Below are positions 45,222-53,627 of a DNA stretch of 64,000 bases, piece by piece. Origin of the DNA: Paenochrobactrum pullorum (lineage in GTDB: Bacteria > Pseudomonadota > Alphaproteobacteria > Rhizobiales > Rhizobiaceae); assembly GCF_041929845.1 (NCBI RefSeq), contig NZ_JBHEEH010000001.1, forward strand, positions 992,001 through 1,056,000, given 5' to 3'. The translations under genes were made by a program, and so were the position numbers. Each line of letters opens with the position of its first letter. The stretch's first letter is position 1. The notes under the pieces are model-generated. The model had not been told where the DNA came from and searched no databases. It saw only the letters and a list, made by a program, of their open reading frames with translations.

Positions 45222-45593
45222 AACAGTGCTTTTATTACTAAATCAATGCGTTTCTGGCTTTTATAGTTTATATAAAGGAGAGTATAACAAAGATTTTTTG
45301 AAAGCGTGTGTGTTTAAAATTGAATTGTCGATTAAGGTAACCAGAAACTTATCATGGATTTGAGAAAATAATCCGTGTTAGGAAAATAATCCTTGACCGT
45401 GTCACGGTTCTAAGGTAGGTATTAGTTATAGTCCGGTAATTGCGTCTAAACACAGTGTTGAAGCAGAGCGGATATAGCAATTTATGCTATGCTGTTAGGC
45501 CGGAAAGATAATCCATAAATTTTGATAACAGAATGAGCATTATTGGCGGGGCTGATAAGGCTTTTTCTTTAGATGTAAAACGGAGATTTTTCA
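45222..45593. other. Divergent intergenic region upstream of the GTA cluster
   Basis: 372 bases between the PBP gene and GTA gene g1, containing the promoters of both. It holds a direct repeat, a near-palindrome and a 6-1-6 palindrome (listed separately), and a further GATAATCC at 45507-45514. Confidence 0.6.
45364..45408. promoter_or_regulatory. Repeat-rich candidate operator of the GTA cluster
   Basis: GAAAATAATCC occurs twice, 18 bases apart (45364-45374 and 45382-45392). The second copy lies inside AGGAAAATAATCCT (45380-45393), one base different from a motif upstream of the gafY-like gene. ACCGTGTCACGGT, a perfect 6-1-6 palindrome, follows at 45396-45408. The block is about 185 bases upstream of g1. 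Confidence 0.55.
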
Positions 45594-46112
45594 GTGAGAG
45601 AAAGCTCTGAAAATAAAGCTATCGCAAAATTACGAGCGGCTGCGCGTATGCAGCAGCGTTATAATATTGCAGCAATGGAAATGGCGAGTGTTTTAGGCAT
45701 AGCAGAAAGCACTTATCGCAAGCGCCTTTTGAAGCTTGGTTTGGTGAGTGCGCATATTGAAAATCCGTTTGGTCTTTATGGTGAAGCGGCGGGTATCATG
45801 GTGAAGTTGCAAACGGAGCTTGCACGCCTTGCCAATGATAGTGGTCTGCCGGATAAATCTTCTGCCGATGCGCTGACTGCCTTGGCGCGCACGGTGAAAA
45901 CAGTCGTGGAGCTGATGCGGGAAGGTAGCGCCGAGCCTGAAACTGGCGTTAATACCCATGATGATTTGACCGGTATTGGCGCGGCTTTGGAAAAAATTGA
46001 CAGGAGAATAAACGAACTTGCGGGAGAAAGGGCGGCTGAAATCCTGCGTCGCCGGACTGAGTGTGCAGCAGAAAATAGCATTGAGCAGGGAGTGGTTGTT
46101 TCAGGCGCGTGA
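45594..46112 (+). CDS. GTA gene g1, small terminase-like protein
   Basis: A 172-residue protein at the g1 position. The N-terminal part has a helix-turn-helix (MASVLGIAESTYRKRLLKLGL) and the C-terminal part is helical, fitting the small terminase subunit that passes DNA to the large subunit. In GTAs this subunit lacks strict sequence recognition, so host DNA is packaged. GTG start after CGGAG. It overlaps g2 by 95 bases. Confidence 0.75.
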   Translation: MRESSENKAIAKLRAAARMQQRYNIAAMEMASVLGIAESTYRKRLLKLGLVSAHIENPFGLYGEAAGIMVKLQTELARLANDSGLPDKSSADALTALARTVKTVVELMREGSAEPETGVNTHDDLTGIGAALEKIDRRINELAGERAAEILRRRTECAAENSIEQGVVVSGA

Positions 46113-47313
46113 TGCACAATTACCACCTCTTGGTAATTGGCGTAGCTGGCTGATTTTGGGCGGGCGCGGTTCGGGAAAAACACGTGCAGGTGCTGAATGG
46201 GTGTCCGGCATGGCGCTTGGGTTAGCACCATTTACGAAAAGAGCCAGCGGGCATATTGCATTGGTTGGCGAAACGCTTGGCGATATTCGCGAGGTGATGA
46301 TTGACGGGCCTTCGGGCATTTTGTCTGTCTCGCGGCAGGAGCGTCCGCGCTATGAAGCGACAAGGCGTCGGCTGGTTTGGCAAAATGGGGCAATTGCCTC
46401 ATTATATTCATCAGAAGATCCGGACAGTCTGCGCGGGCCTCAATTTGATGCGGCCTGGTGTGATGAATTGGCCAAATGGAAACATGCTCAAGAAACATGG
46501 GACATGTTGCAGTTTGGTCTTCGGCTTGGCGACAATCCGCGCCAGATCATCACCACCACGCCGCGGGCTGTTCCGCTGTTGCGGCATCTGCTTGATGATA
46601 AAAACATCCCCGTCACGCGGATGAAAACCAGTGAGAATGCGGCGCATCTGGCTAGTGCTTTTATAAGCTCCATCGAAGAGCGCTATGGCAATACGCGTCT
46701 TGGGCGTCAGGAACTGGACGGCGAGATGATTGAAGAGCGCGCCGATGCATTGTGGTCGCGTGATATGATCGAGCATGTGATTTGTGCGGTTACACCGGAA
46801 CTTACACGCATTGTCGTGGCGGTGGATCCGCCTGCCAGTTCCGGCAAAAACTCCGATGCCTGTGGCATTATAGTTGCTGGCATTGACGAAAATGGTGTCG
46901 GGCATGTGTTGCTGGACGCCAGTATGAACCAAGTCAAACCGCATCAATGGGCGCAACGCGCCGTGACACTCTATCATCAGTTCGAGGCGGATGCGATTAT
47001 CGCAGAGGTCAATCAGGGCGGCGAGATGGTCAATGCCGTGATTGGTGCACAAGATACATCCGTGCCGGTGCGATCAGTCAGGGCAAAACGAGGCAAATAT
47101 CTGCGCGCTGAACCGGTTGCAGCACTTTATGAGCAGGGACGTGTTCGTCATGCAGCACGCTTTCCGGCGCTGGAAGATGAAATGTGTGATTTTGCCCCTG
47201 ATGGTTTGTCATCGGGGCGCTCGCCTGACCGGCTTGATGCCATGGTGTGGGCGCTTAGCGAATTGATGCTGGGCAGCGAATATAAGCCACGTATCCGGCG
47301 GCTGAATACATAA
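46018..47313 (+). CDS. GTA gene g2, large terminase
   Basis: A 431-residue DNA-packaging motor. Walker A is GGRGSGKT (residues 48-55), Walker B lies in FDAAWCDEL (about 144-152), and the nuclease domain begins at VVAVDPPASSGKNSDACG (about 263). This fits the HK97-like/GTA terminase. The TTG at 46018 follows AGGAG inside g1; the exact start is uncertain because no ATG is near. Confidence 0.9.
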   Translation: MREKGRLKSCVAGLSVQQKIALSREWLFQARDAQLPPLGNWRSWLILGGRGSGKTRAGAEWVSGMALGLAPFTKRASGHIALVGETLGDIREVMIDGPSGILSVSRQERPRYEATRRRLVWQNGAIASLYSSEDPDSLRGPQFDAAWCDELAKWKHAQETWDMLQFGLRLGDNPRQIITTTPRAVPLLRHLLDDKNIPVTRMKTSENAAHLASAFISSIEERYGNTRLGRQELDGEMIEERADALWSRDMIEHVICAVTPELTRIVVAVDPPASSGKNSDACGIIVAGIDENGVGHVLLDASMNQVKPHQWAQRAVTLYHQFEADAIIAEVNQGGEMVNAVIGAQDTSVPVRSVRAKRGKYLRAEPVAALYEQGRVRHAARFPALEDEMCDFAPDGLSSGRSPDRLDAMVWALSELMLGSEYKPRIRRLNT

Positions 47314-47340
47314 TTCTCGATTAAATATGAGGGCCTTCCA

Positions 47341-48510
47341 ATGGCATTATCATGGCCGTGGCGCAAAAGTGCTACGCTTCCATCTGCTGCGGCTGCGCGT
47401 CCAGCGGAAATGAAACATTCAACCGGTTTTGTCACTTTGCATATGGCGCAATCGGCTTCCTGGGTTGCAAGAGATTATACCTCGCTGGCGCGGGAAGGCT
47501 TTATGCGTAATCCCGTGGTACATCGCTGCGTGCGGATGATTGCAGAAGCGGCAGCCTCGGTGCCTTGGCTGCTCTATGAAGATGTGACCGAGCATGAGGT
47601 CCATCCGCTTTTGCAACTGATGAAACATCCGCAGCAAGGGCAGGATGGTGCCAGCTTTTTCGAGCGTCTTTATGGCCACTTATTATTGTCCGGCAATGCG
47701 TATATGGAGCGGATAACCGCACCCAATGGCACACATGAATTGCATTTATTGCGGCCTGAGCGGGTGAGTGTGGAATGTGACGGGAATGGCTGGCCGTCTG
47801 CAATGCTTTATCGGGCAGGTAATATAAAACGCATCATTCCGCTGGGGTACAATCAGCAAAGCAGTGGTTTGCATCTGAAATTATTTCATCCGCTGGATGA
47901 TCATTATGGTTTCCCGCCGCTGGAAGCCGCACTCATGGCGCTTGATATTCATAATGCTGCAGGCGCGTGGAACAAGGCGTTGCTGGATAATTCAGCGCGT
48001 CCTTCCGGTGCGCTTGTCTATGCACCTAAAGATGGCGGTAATCTTACTGAAGAACAATTTCAGCGTCTGAAAGACGAGTTGGAAGATGGCTATACGGGCG
48101 CCAATGGTGCAGGGCGGCCATTGCTCTTGGAGGGTGGCCTTGATTGGAAAGCCATGGGGCTGACGCCGAAAGACATGGATTTCATTGAGGCTAAAAACGC
48201 TGCCAGCCGTGAAATTGCTTTGGCTTTTGGTGTGCCGCCGATGCTGCTTGGTATTCCGGGTGATAATACTTACGCCAATTATGCCGAGGCCAATCGCGCT
48301 TTTTACCGGCTGACAGTGCTGCCGCTGATTAACCGAACCGCCAATGCCATGAGTGGTTGGCTGAAGCCTCTTTATAACGGTGATTTACGTTTCGAACCTG
48401 ATCTTGACCGCGTTGATGGCTTGTCAGCTGAGCGAGAAGCTTTGTGGCGTCGCATCAGTGATGCGGATTTCTTGAACGCCGACGAAAAGCGCGAGGCGGT
48501 TGGCTATTGA
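47341..48510 (+). CDS. GTA gene g3, HK97-family portal protein
   Basis: A 389-residue portal protein that forms the ring through which DNA enters the head. Features: NPVVHRCVRMIAEAAASVPW near residue 57, GNAYMERI, HPLDDHYGFPPLEAA and AFGVPPMLLGIPGDNTYANYAEANRAFYR, all typical of HK97 portals. The ATG follows GAGGG. Confidence 0.92.
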   Translation: MALSWPWRKSATLPSAAAARPAEMKHSTGFVTLHMAQSASWVARDYTSLAREGFMRNPVVHRCVRMIAEAAASVPWLLYEDVTEHEVHPLLQLMKHPQQGQDGASFFERLYGHLLLSGNAYMERITAPNGTHELHLLRPERVSVECDGNGWPSAMLYRAGNIKRIIPLGYNQQSSGLHLKLFHPLDDHYGFPPLEAALMALDIHNAAGAWNKALLDNSARPSGALVYAPKDGGNLTEEQFQRLKDELEDGYTGANGAGRPLLLEGGLDWKAMGLTPKDMDFIEAKNAASREIALAFGVPPMLLGIPGDNTYANYAEANRAFYRLTVLPLINRTANAMSGWLKPLYNGDLRFEPDLDRVDGLSAEREALWRRISDADFLNADEKREAVGY

Positions 48511-48540
48511 ACAGAACTTATCTGAATAACGGAGAGAGCA

Positions 48541-48930
48541 ATGAATACGCTTGATAATCCGGTATGGACGTCTGAAACAGCGCTTGTCTGGATTGCACGC
48601 ATTGCCGGTGCTGTGGCGGGATCGGCTGTTTCACTTGGTTATATGTTGCCGCAGGGGCGGCGCGAGGCGGCGATGCGATTTGCAGTTGGCCTCATTTGCG
48701 GCATGGTTTTTGGCAGTGCTGCCGGCATTAAGATTGCTGAAAAATTTGAACTCATCGACAGCTTGGGGCGGGCGGAGCTGATGTTGATGGGATCGGCTGT
48801 TGCAAGCCTTGCGGCATGGTCGGCGCTTGGGGTTTTTAACCGCTTTGTCGAGCGGTTGAAGCTTAATCTCCCTGCGGTTGAGGTTATTAATAAAAAACAA
48901 TCAAAAGAGGCGGAGAAGCATGAAGGATAG
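48541..48930 (+). CDS. Small membrane protein at the GTA g3.5 position
   Basis: A 129-residue protein with about three hydrophobic helices (around residues 16-36, 45-64 and 82-100). It lies between portal and protease genes, where RcGTA has the small gene g3.5 of unknown role. The ribosome site GGAGAGAG is good. Its last 11 bases overlap the protease gene. Confidence 0.75.
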   Translation: MNTLDNPVWTSETALVWIARIAGAVAGSAVSLGYMLPQGRREAAMRFAVGLICGMVFGSAAGIKIAEKFELIDSLGRAELMLMGSAVASLAAWSALGVFNRFVERLKLNLPAVEVINKKQSKEAEKHEG

Positions 48931-49600
48931 AACTTCACTGCTGGAAACCAAGCGCATGGCGCTTGAGCTGGATAATGTAGAACTGGATGGTAGTTTTTCC
49001 GGTTATGCCAGCCTTTTTGGCGTGGTGGATCTGGGTAATGATGTGATGGATGCCGGTGCTTTTACGCGCTCGCTGGAGCGTCGGCACGCTACCGGCATTC
49101 GCATGTTGTGGCAGCATGAAGCGACCGAGCCGATTGGCATCTGGACGACAATTCGTGAAGACGCCCAAGGGCTTTATGTCGAGGGGCGGCTTGCCAAAGG
49201 TGTGGCACAGGCGCGTGAAACACTGGAACTGCTGCGCAGTAAAGCAATTGATGGCCTGTCGGTGGGCTTTCGCACTGTGAAGGCGCGCAAAGATGCGCGT
49301 AGCGGTGTGCGCCATATTACCGAAGCCGATTTATGGGAAATTTCTGTCGTGACCTTTCCGATGCAGCCGCTCGCACGCATTGGGCAGGTCAAATCCGGCA
49401 TGCTTCCTACCATCAGAGAATTTGAACGCTGGCTCACGCGGGATGCGGGGCTCAGCCGACAAGAAGCGCGCACGGTGATTGCAAAAGGCTTTGCAACATT
49501 AGCGCAAAAATTTCGACCGGAAGAGCCGCGGGATGCCTTTTCTAGCAACAGTCAATCCATGGCCGAACGCTTGCGTCAGGCCGCACATTATTTTCGATAA
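48920..49600 (+). CDS. GTA gene g4, HK97-family prohead protease
   Basis: A 226-residue serine protease that trims the capsid protein during head maturation. Visible family blocks are FSGYASLFGVVDLGNDVM, the histidine in LWQHEATEPIG and the serine in AIDGLSVGFRT, then EADLWEISVVTFPM. The ATG at 48920 follows GGAGAAGC; the frame extends upstream to 48878 without support. Confidence 0.9.
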   Translation: MKDRTSLLETKRMALELDNVELDGSFSGYASLFGVVDLGNDVMDAGAFTRSLERRHATGIRMLWQHEATEPIGIWTTIREDAQGLYVEGRLAKGVAQARETLELLRSKAIDGLSVGFRTVKARKDARSGVRHITEADLWEISVVTFPMQPLARIGQVKSGMLPTIREFERWLTRDAGLSRQEARTVIAKGFATLAQKFRPEEPRDAFSSNSQSMAERLRQAAHYFR

Positions 49601-49611
49601 AAGGATAAAAC

Positions 49612-50859
49612 ATGGATCATATTGAAACTTCCGCGCTTGAAACCAAATCTGTTAACCACAATGCTGATATCAGCGCTGCATTTGATGAATTTATGGGCGC
49701 ATTCTCTGTCTTTAAAGAAGCCAATGACGAGCGCCTTAAAAGTGTAGAAAAACATGTCGGCACCGATGTGCTGATCACCGAGAAAGTCGACAGAATTAAC
49801 CGCGCTCTGGACGAGCAGAAACAGGCTATGGATCACATGGTGCTGAAACAGGCGCGCCCGACACTTGGTGGCCATATGCCTGCCATGAATGTCGAGCATA
49901 AAAATGCGTTTCAAAATTATGTGCGTAAAGGTGATGAACAAAACCTGCGTGCCATTGAACTGAAAGCCCATTCTTATGGTTCGGGGCCTGATGGCGGCTA
50001 TCTGGTGCCGGCAGAACTGGAAACCGAGATCGGTCGTCGTTTGAGTGTTTTGTCGCCGATCCGATTATTGGCGACAGTGCGTCAGGTTTCGGGCGCTGTG
50101 CTCAAAAAGCCGTTTTCGATCAGTGGTCCGGCCACCGGATGGGTTTCTGAAACTGCAGCGCGTCCGCAGACCAATTCGACACAATTGGCAGAAATGCAGT
50201 TTCCGACCATGGAAATTTACGCCATGCCTGCAGCCACATCTTCGCTGCTCGATGATGCGGCGGTGGATATTGAACAGTGGATTTCTGCCGAAGTGGAAGC
50301 AGCTTTTGCCGAGCAGGAAAGTGCCGCTTTCATCAATGGTGATGGTGTCAACAAGCCGAAAGGTTTCTTGAGTTATGACACTGTTGATGAGACAAACTGG
50401 GCATGGGGTAAACTTGGCACAGTTGCAACCGGTGCGGCTGGTGCATTACCAGCGACCGATCCTTCCGATGTGCTGATCGAGCTGATTTATTCGCTTAAAG
50501 CGGGTTATCGTCAGAACGCCAATTTTGTCATGAACCGCAAAACGCAAAGTGCTTTGCGAAAACTTAAAGACAATGACGGCCAATATCTCTGGCAGCCGCC
50601 TGCAACCATTGGGGACAAGGCAAGCTTTATGGGCTTTGGTCTGGTTGAAGCAGAAGATATGCCGGACATTGATGAAGACAAAACACCAATTGCTTTTGGG
50701 GATTTCTCTCGTGGCTATCTGGTGGTTGACCGTGCCGGCATCCGCGTATTGCGTGATCCTTATTCTGCCAAACCATATGTGTTGTTCTACACCACCAAAC
50801 ATGTGGGTGGCGGTGTGCAGGACTTTGACGCTATCAAACTGCTTAAATTCTCGGACTGA
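49612..50859 (+). CDS. GTA gene g5, HK97-fold major capsid protein
   Basis: A 415-residue major capsid precursor. The helical N-terminal scaffold part (about residues 1-115) should be cut off by the protease; the HK97 fold starts near GSGPDGGYLVPAELETEIGRRL and runs through WISAEVEAAFAEQESAAFINGDG and the C-terminal GDFSRGYLVVDRAGIRVLRDPYS. The gene is followed by an untranslated repeat region instead of the usual tight link to g6. Confidence 0.93.
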   Translation: MDHIETSALETKSVNHNADISAAFDEFMGAFSVFKEANDERLKSVEKHVGTDVLITEKVDRINRALDEQKQAMDHMVLKQARPTLGGHMPAMNVEHKNAFQNYVRKGDEQNLRAIELKAHSYGSGPDGGYLVPAELETEIGRRLSVLSPIRLLATVRQVSGAVLKKPFSISGPATGWVSETAARPQTNSTQLAEMQFPTMEIYAMPAATSSLLDDAAVDIEQWISAEVEAAFAEQESAAFINGDGVNKPKGFLSYDTVDETNWAWGKLGTVATGAAGALPATDPSDVLIELIYSLKAGYRQNANFVMNRKTQSALRKLKDNDGQYLWQPPATIGDKASFMGFGLVEAEDMPDIDEDKTPIAFGDFSRGYLVVDRAGIRVLRDPYSAKPYVLFYTTKHVGGGVQDFDAIKLLKFSD

Positions 50860-50887
50860 TCGTTTTTTGAACCGAATTATGCGGTCC

Positions 50888-51012
50888 AAAATACCTGATG
50901 GTTTTTGGCCAGAGTCGTGAAAAATACCTGCTGGTTTTTGGCCAAGGAGGTGAAAAATACCTGCCGGTTTTTGGCCAGAGTCGTGAAAATTACCTGCCGG
51001 TTTTGGCAGGTA
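50888..51012. repeat. 33-bp tandem repeat, about 3.8 copies, ending in a hairpin
   Basis: Units start at 50888, 50921, 50954 and 50987, exactly 33 bases apart; each begins AAAATACCTG and contains GGTTTTTGGCC, with few changes. The last copy is shortened and turned into a perfect palindrome, TACCTGCC-GGTTTT-GGCAGGTA (50991-51012). Read in one frame, each full unit gives KIPAGFWP plus two residues and a TGA stop, so it is not coding. Confidence 0.9.
50991..51012 (+). terminator. Hairpin at the end of the tandem repeat in the GTA cluster
   Basis: An 8-bp perfect stem with a 6-base loop, followed by GATTATTTATAAT, which is AT-rich but not a clean T-run. It could be an internal terminator or processing stem between the head genes and the rest of the cluster. 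Confidence 0.45.
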
Positions 51013-51102
51013 GATTATTTATAATAAATCGATGAATCTGTATTTCAGCGATTTTCCATAAAATATTGATTTTATGTAGGTTTCTCACAGAGGGAAAATC
51101 TT

Positions 51103-51669
51103 ATGACAATGCATTCTGTAACGCCTCCGGCCATCGAGCCGGTGACGATCGATGAAGCGCGCGCTTATCTTCGCATCACAACCGACAGCGAAAACAAGCT
51201 GCTGCAATCTTTGATTAAAACTGCCCGTGAAACAGTGGAAGCGCGCGCTGGACTAGCGCTTATTACACAAAGCTGGCGCTTGCATGTTGATCGTTGGCCA
51301 CGTTCCAATCGTCTGGCGCTTTATCGTTATCCGGTCACATCAGTCGATGCGATAACAGCATATTTACCTGATGGTACTCCGGTGAGATTTGATGCGGATG
51401 ACTGGAAGCTGCAACAGGCAGGCCGTCCGCAACGGCTTTATCTGCAGGCGCGCGCCGATATGTCTTCATTGAGTGGTCTGGAAATTGATCTGACTGTTGG
51501 TTTTGGTGCTGAAGCTACAGCAGTGCCTGATGTGCTGAAACAGGCCATTTTGGTTCTGGTGGCGCATTTATATGAATTTCGCGGAGCCTTTGACGAGCAG
51601 TCTCAGCCAATTTCATTTCCAAGTCACTTTGAGCGCCTTGTCGATATCTGGAAGCGGGTATCGGTATGA
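51103..51669 (+). CDS. GTA gene g6, head-tail connector protein
   Basis: A 188-residue gp6-like connector that binds below the portal. The start, PPAIEPVTIDEARAYLRI, then LLQSLIKTARETVEARAG and the PLY/YRYPV-type strand match phage head-tail connector proteins. The ATG follows AGAGGG. Its stop overlaps the next start (ATGA). Confidence 0.85.
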   Translation: MTMHSVTPPAIEPVTIDEARAYLRITTDSENKLLQSLIKTARETVEARAGLALITQSWRLHVDRWPRSNRLALYRYPVTSVDAITAYLPDGTPVRFDADDWKLQQAGRPQRLYLQARADMSSLSGLEIDLTVGFGAEATAVPDVLKQAILVLVAHLYEFRGAFDEQSQPISFPSHFERLVDIWKRVSV

Positions 51670-52001
51670 ATACGCTGTTTATGAGTGCGGGGAGACTACG
51701 CACAGAATTAAAGCTGGAAGAGCTTAAACCCCAAGCAGACGGCATCGGCGGTTATACGGAAAGCTGGCAGGAAATTGCACTCATCTGGGGACAAATTCGT
51801 GCAATTACGTCGTCATCACGTTTTTTGGCGCAGCGCTGGCACCCGGAAACAACCCATCGCATTACCATCCGTTTTGATGAAATGATCAAAGCGGGGATGC
51901 GACTGCGTAGAGGCAGCCGTATTTTCCAGATTGATGCCATTCAGGATGCCGATGAAACGCGGCGTTATCAGATTTGTTTCGTACGTGAGGAAACTACATG
52001 A
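51666..52001 (+). CDS. GTA gene g7, head closure/adaptor protein
   Basis: A 111-residue phage head-tail adaptor of the SPP1 gp16-like type: GGYTESWQEIALIWGQI, then HRITIRFDEMIKAGMRLRRGSRIFQIDAIQDADETRRYQI. It closes the head and joins the tail. It is coupled to g6 by ATGA and to the 41-codon ORF by ATGA. Confidence 0.85.
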   Translation: MNTLFMSAGRLRTELKLEELKPQADGIGGYTESWQEIALIWGQIRAITSSSRFLAQRWHPETTHRITIRFDEMIKAGMRLRRGSRIFQIDAIQDADETRRYQICFVREETT

Positions 52002-52123
52002 GACTGGCGGTGAAATTGCGTTTTGAAGCGCTTTTGACCGCATTGCGTCTGAAATCTTTGGCGCTGGCAGAGCGGAACTGGCGCGAACAAAAAACAATAA
52101 GCCAAGAGGAGCGGGAAGATTGA
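51998..52123 (+). CDS. Small coupled ORF (41 residues) between g7 and g8
   Basis: ATG at 51998 overlaps the g7 stop (ATGA) and the TGA at 52121 overlaps the TTG start of g8, so it fills the gap exactly. The product is a short, basic, helical peptide (begins MRLAVKLRFEALLTALRLK). No family recognised. It also keeps the ribosomes moving into the g8 ribosome site AGGAGCGGGA, so a purely coupling role is possible. Confidence 0.55.
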   Translation: MRLAVKLRFEALLTALRLKSLALAERNWREQKTISQEERED

Positions 52124-52530
52124 GTGCATCTATTAGTTTGCAAAAAGCAATTTATGATCTTCTTCGCAATGATGCGGATGTGAGCGCCAAGCTGGGCACA
52201 AATCGTATTCTCGACCATGTGCCGCCGACGACTGGTTTTCCTTATATCACGCTTGGCAGCAGTGTTGTTTATGATTGGTCAACCGATAGTGAGCCGGGGC
52301 AAGAGCATTTGATTTCCTTGCATATCTGGGCGCAGAGCAGCGGACGTAAATTTGTATTGGAAGTGATTGAGTTGATTGCGCAAAAACTGGATCACGGGAC
52401 GCTTGAGCTTATAGGCCATGTATTGGTCAATCTGAATTTACAGGAAATTTCTGCCCAAAACAGCGACCGTCGTAATGCCTATCAGGGCATCATGCGTTAC
52501 CGCGCAGTGACTGAGCCACAAACAGTCTAA
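52120..52530 (+). CDS. GTA gene g8, tail terminator (DUF3168)
   Basis: A 136-residue DUF3168 protein: LQKAIYDLLRNDADVSAKLG, HVPPTTGFPYITLGSS and LHIWAQSSGRKFVLEV are typical. It caps the tail and joins it to the head. The TTG start is supported by AGGAGCGG 8 bases upstream; no ATG lies near. Confidence 0.88.
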   Translation: MSASISLQKAIYDLLRNDADVSAKLGTNRILDHVPPTTGFPYITLGSSVVYDWSTDSEPGQEHLISLHIWAQSSGRKFVLEVIELIAQKLDHGTLELIGHVLVNLNLQEISAQNSDRRNAYQGIMRYRAVTEPQTV

Positions 52531-52626
52531 GCAATACTCATTATATAAAGCAGCGAATTTGCAGACCGGTAAACCACGATGTTTGCCGGATCTTTGCGTT
52601 CGCTCATGTTTTTCACGGAGAATTTG

Positions 52627-53040
52627 ATGTCAGCACAAAGAGGTAAAGACATTCTTTTAAAAATTGCCCTTGAAAGCGGGGGCTTTGAAACCTGCGCAGG
52701 ATTACGCACAAAACGTATCGCGTTCAATGCCGAAACCGTTGATGTGACCGATGCGGATGCAAGCGGCCGCTGGCGGCAATTATTAGGCGCGAGCGGTGTA
52801 CAGCGTGCGTCTGTGAGTGGCTCCGGTATTTTTAAAGATGCAGTCTCCGACGCCTTGCTGCGTCAGGTTTTCTTCCAAGGCGAAATCCGCAATTGGGAAA
52901 TCATCTTGCCGGATTTTGGTGTATTGGGCGGGCTTTTCCAGATTGTTGCACTTGAATATGGCGGCAATCATGATGGCGAAGTGACCTTTGAAATGGCGCT
53001 TGAATCTGCAGGTGTTGTCAGCTTTGGAGAATTGCCATGA
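52627..53040 (+). CDS. GTA gene g9, major tail protein
   Basis: A 137-residue tail-tube protein of the TP901-1/GTA type: MSAQRGKDILLKI, TCAGLRTKRIAFNAETVDVTD and WRQLLGASGVQRASVSGSG match the family. Start at 52627 after CGGAGA; the frame is open to 52579. It overlaps g10 (ATGATGA). Confidence 0.9.
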   Translation: MSAQRGKDILLKIALESGGFETCAGLRTKRIAFNAETVDVTDADASGRWRQLLGASGVQRASVSGSGIFKDAVSDALLRQVFFQGEIRNWEIILPDFGVLGGLFQIVALEYGGNHDGEVTFEMALESAGVVSFGELP

Positions 53041-53384
53041 TGATCAATAAGCATCGCGGAGAGGTGGGCGCTGTCCTTGATGGCCGCCCTTGGACATTAT
53101 GTTTAACCCTCGGCGCATTGGCCGAACTTGAATCGGCTTTTGCAGCAGATGATTTGCCTAAACTCTTAAACCGATTTTCTGCAGCGCAATTATCGGCACA
53201 GGACATGATCCGTATTTTATGTGCAGGCCTTCGCGGTGGCGGGCATAATGTGACTTTGGAAGATGTGGCAGAAATGCGTGCTGATGGCGGTGCTGCCGGT
53301 TTTGCCCGTATTGTCGCCGAGCTTTTAACGGTAACATTTGGCACAGCAGAAAATGCAGTTTCTGACAAAAAATCAATATGTTGA
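53037..53384 (+). CDS. GTA gene g10, GTA-type tail assembly chaperone
   Basis: A 115-residue protein of the gene transfer agent g10 family (INKHRGEVGAVLDGRPWTLCLTLGALAELE). It probably works with the next small protein as the tail assembly chaperone pair. Overlaps g9 by 4 bases and the next gene by 7. Confidence 0.87.
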   Translation: MMINKHRGEVGAVLDGRPWTLCLTLGALAELESAFAADDLPKLLNRFSAAQLSAQDMIRILCAGLRGGGHNVTLEDVAEMRADGGAAGFARIVAELLTVTFGTAENAVSDKKSIC

Positions 53385-53599
53385 ATACGCATTTTGAATC
53401 AAAATCTGATCTGGACAGCGCTTTCCCTTGGGCGGATGTGATGCAGATCGGCTTAGGCCAATTTCGCCTCGCACCAAAAGATTTTTGGGCGTTGAGTTTG
53501 CGGGAGCTGAACGCCATGATCGGCGCATATCAGTTGAAAGTGAATGTGCCGGACAGGCAGACGCTGAACGAGCTGATGCAGGCATATCCTGATCTTTAA
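53378..53599 (+). CDS. GTA gene g10.1, phage tail assembly chaperone-like protein
   Basis: A 73-residue protein with FPWADVMQIGLGQFRLAPKDFWALSLRELNAMI, the hallmark of the small GTA chaperone after g10. In lambda-like phages this partner is made by frameshifting; here it is an overlapping separate gene. Confidence 0.87.
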   Translation: MLNTHFESKSDLDSAFPWADVMQIGLGQFRLAPKDFWALSLRELNAMIGAYQLKVNVPDRQTLNELMQAYPDL

Positions 53600-53627
53600 G
53601 CGACCTATCAGCCTTTAAGGAACCATC

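Noticed and set aside
50888..51012. CRISPR array
   Set aside because: The 33-base units follow each other directly with no unique spacers, and there are no cas genes.
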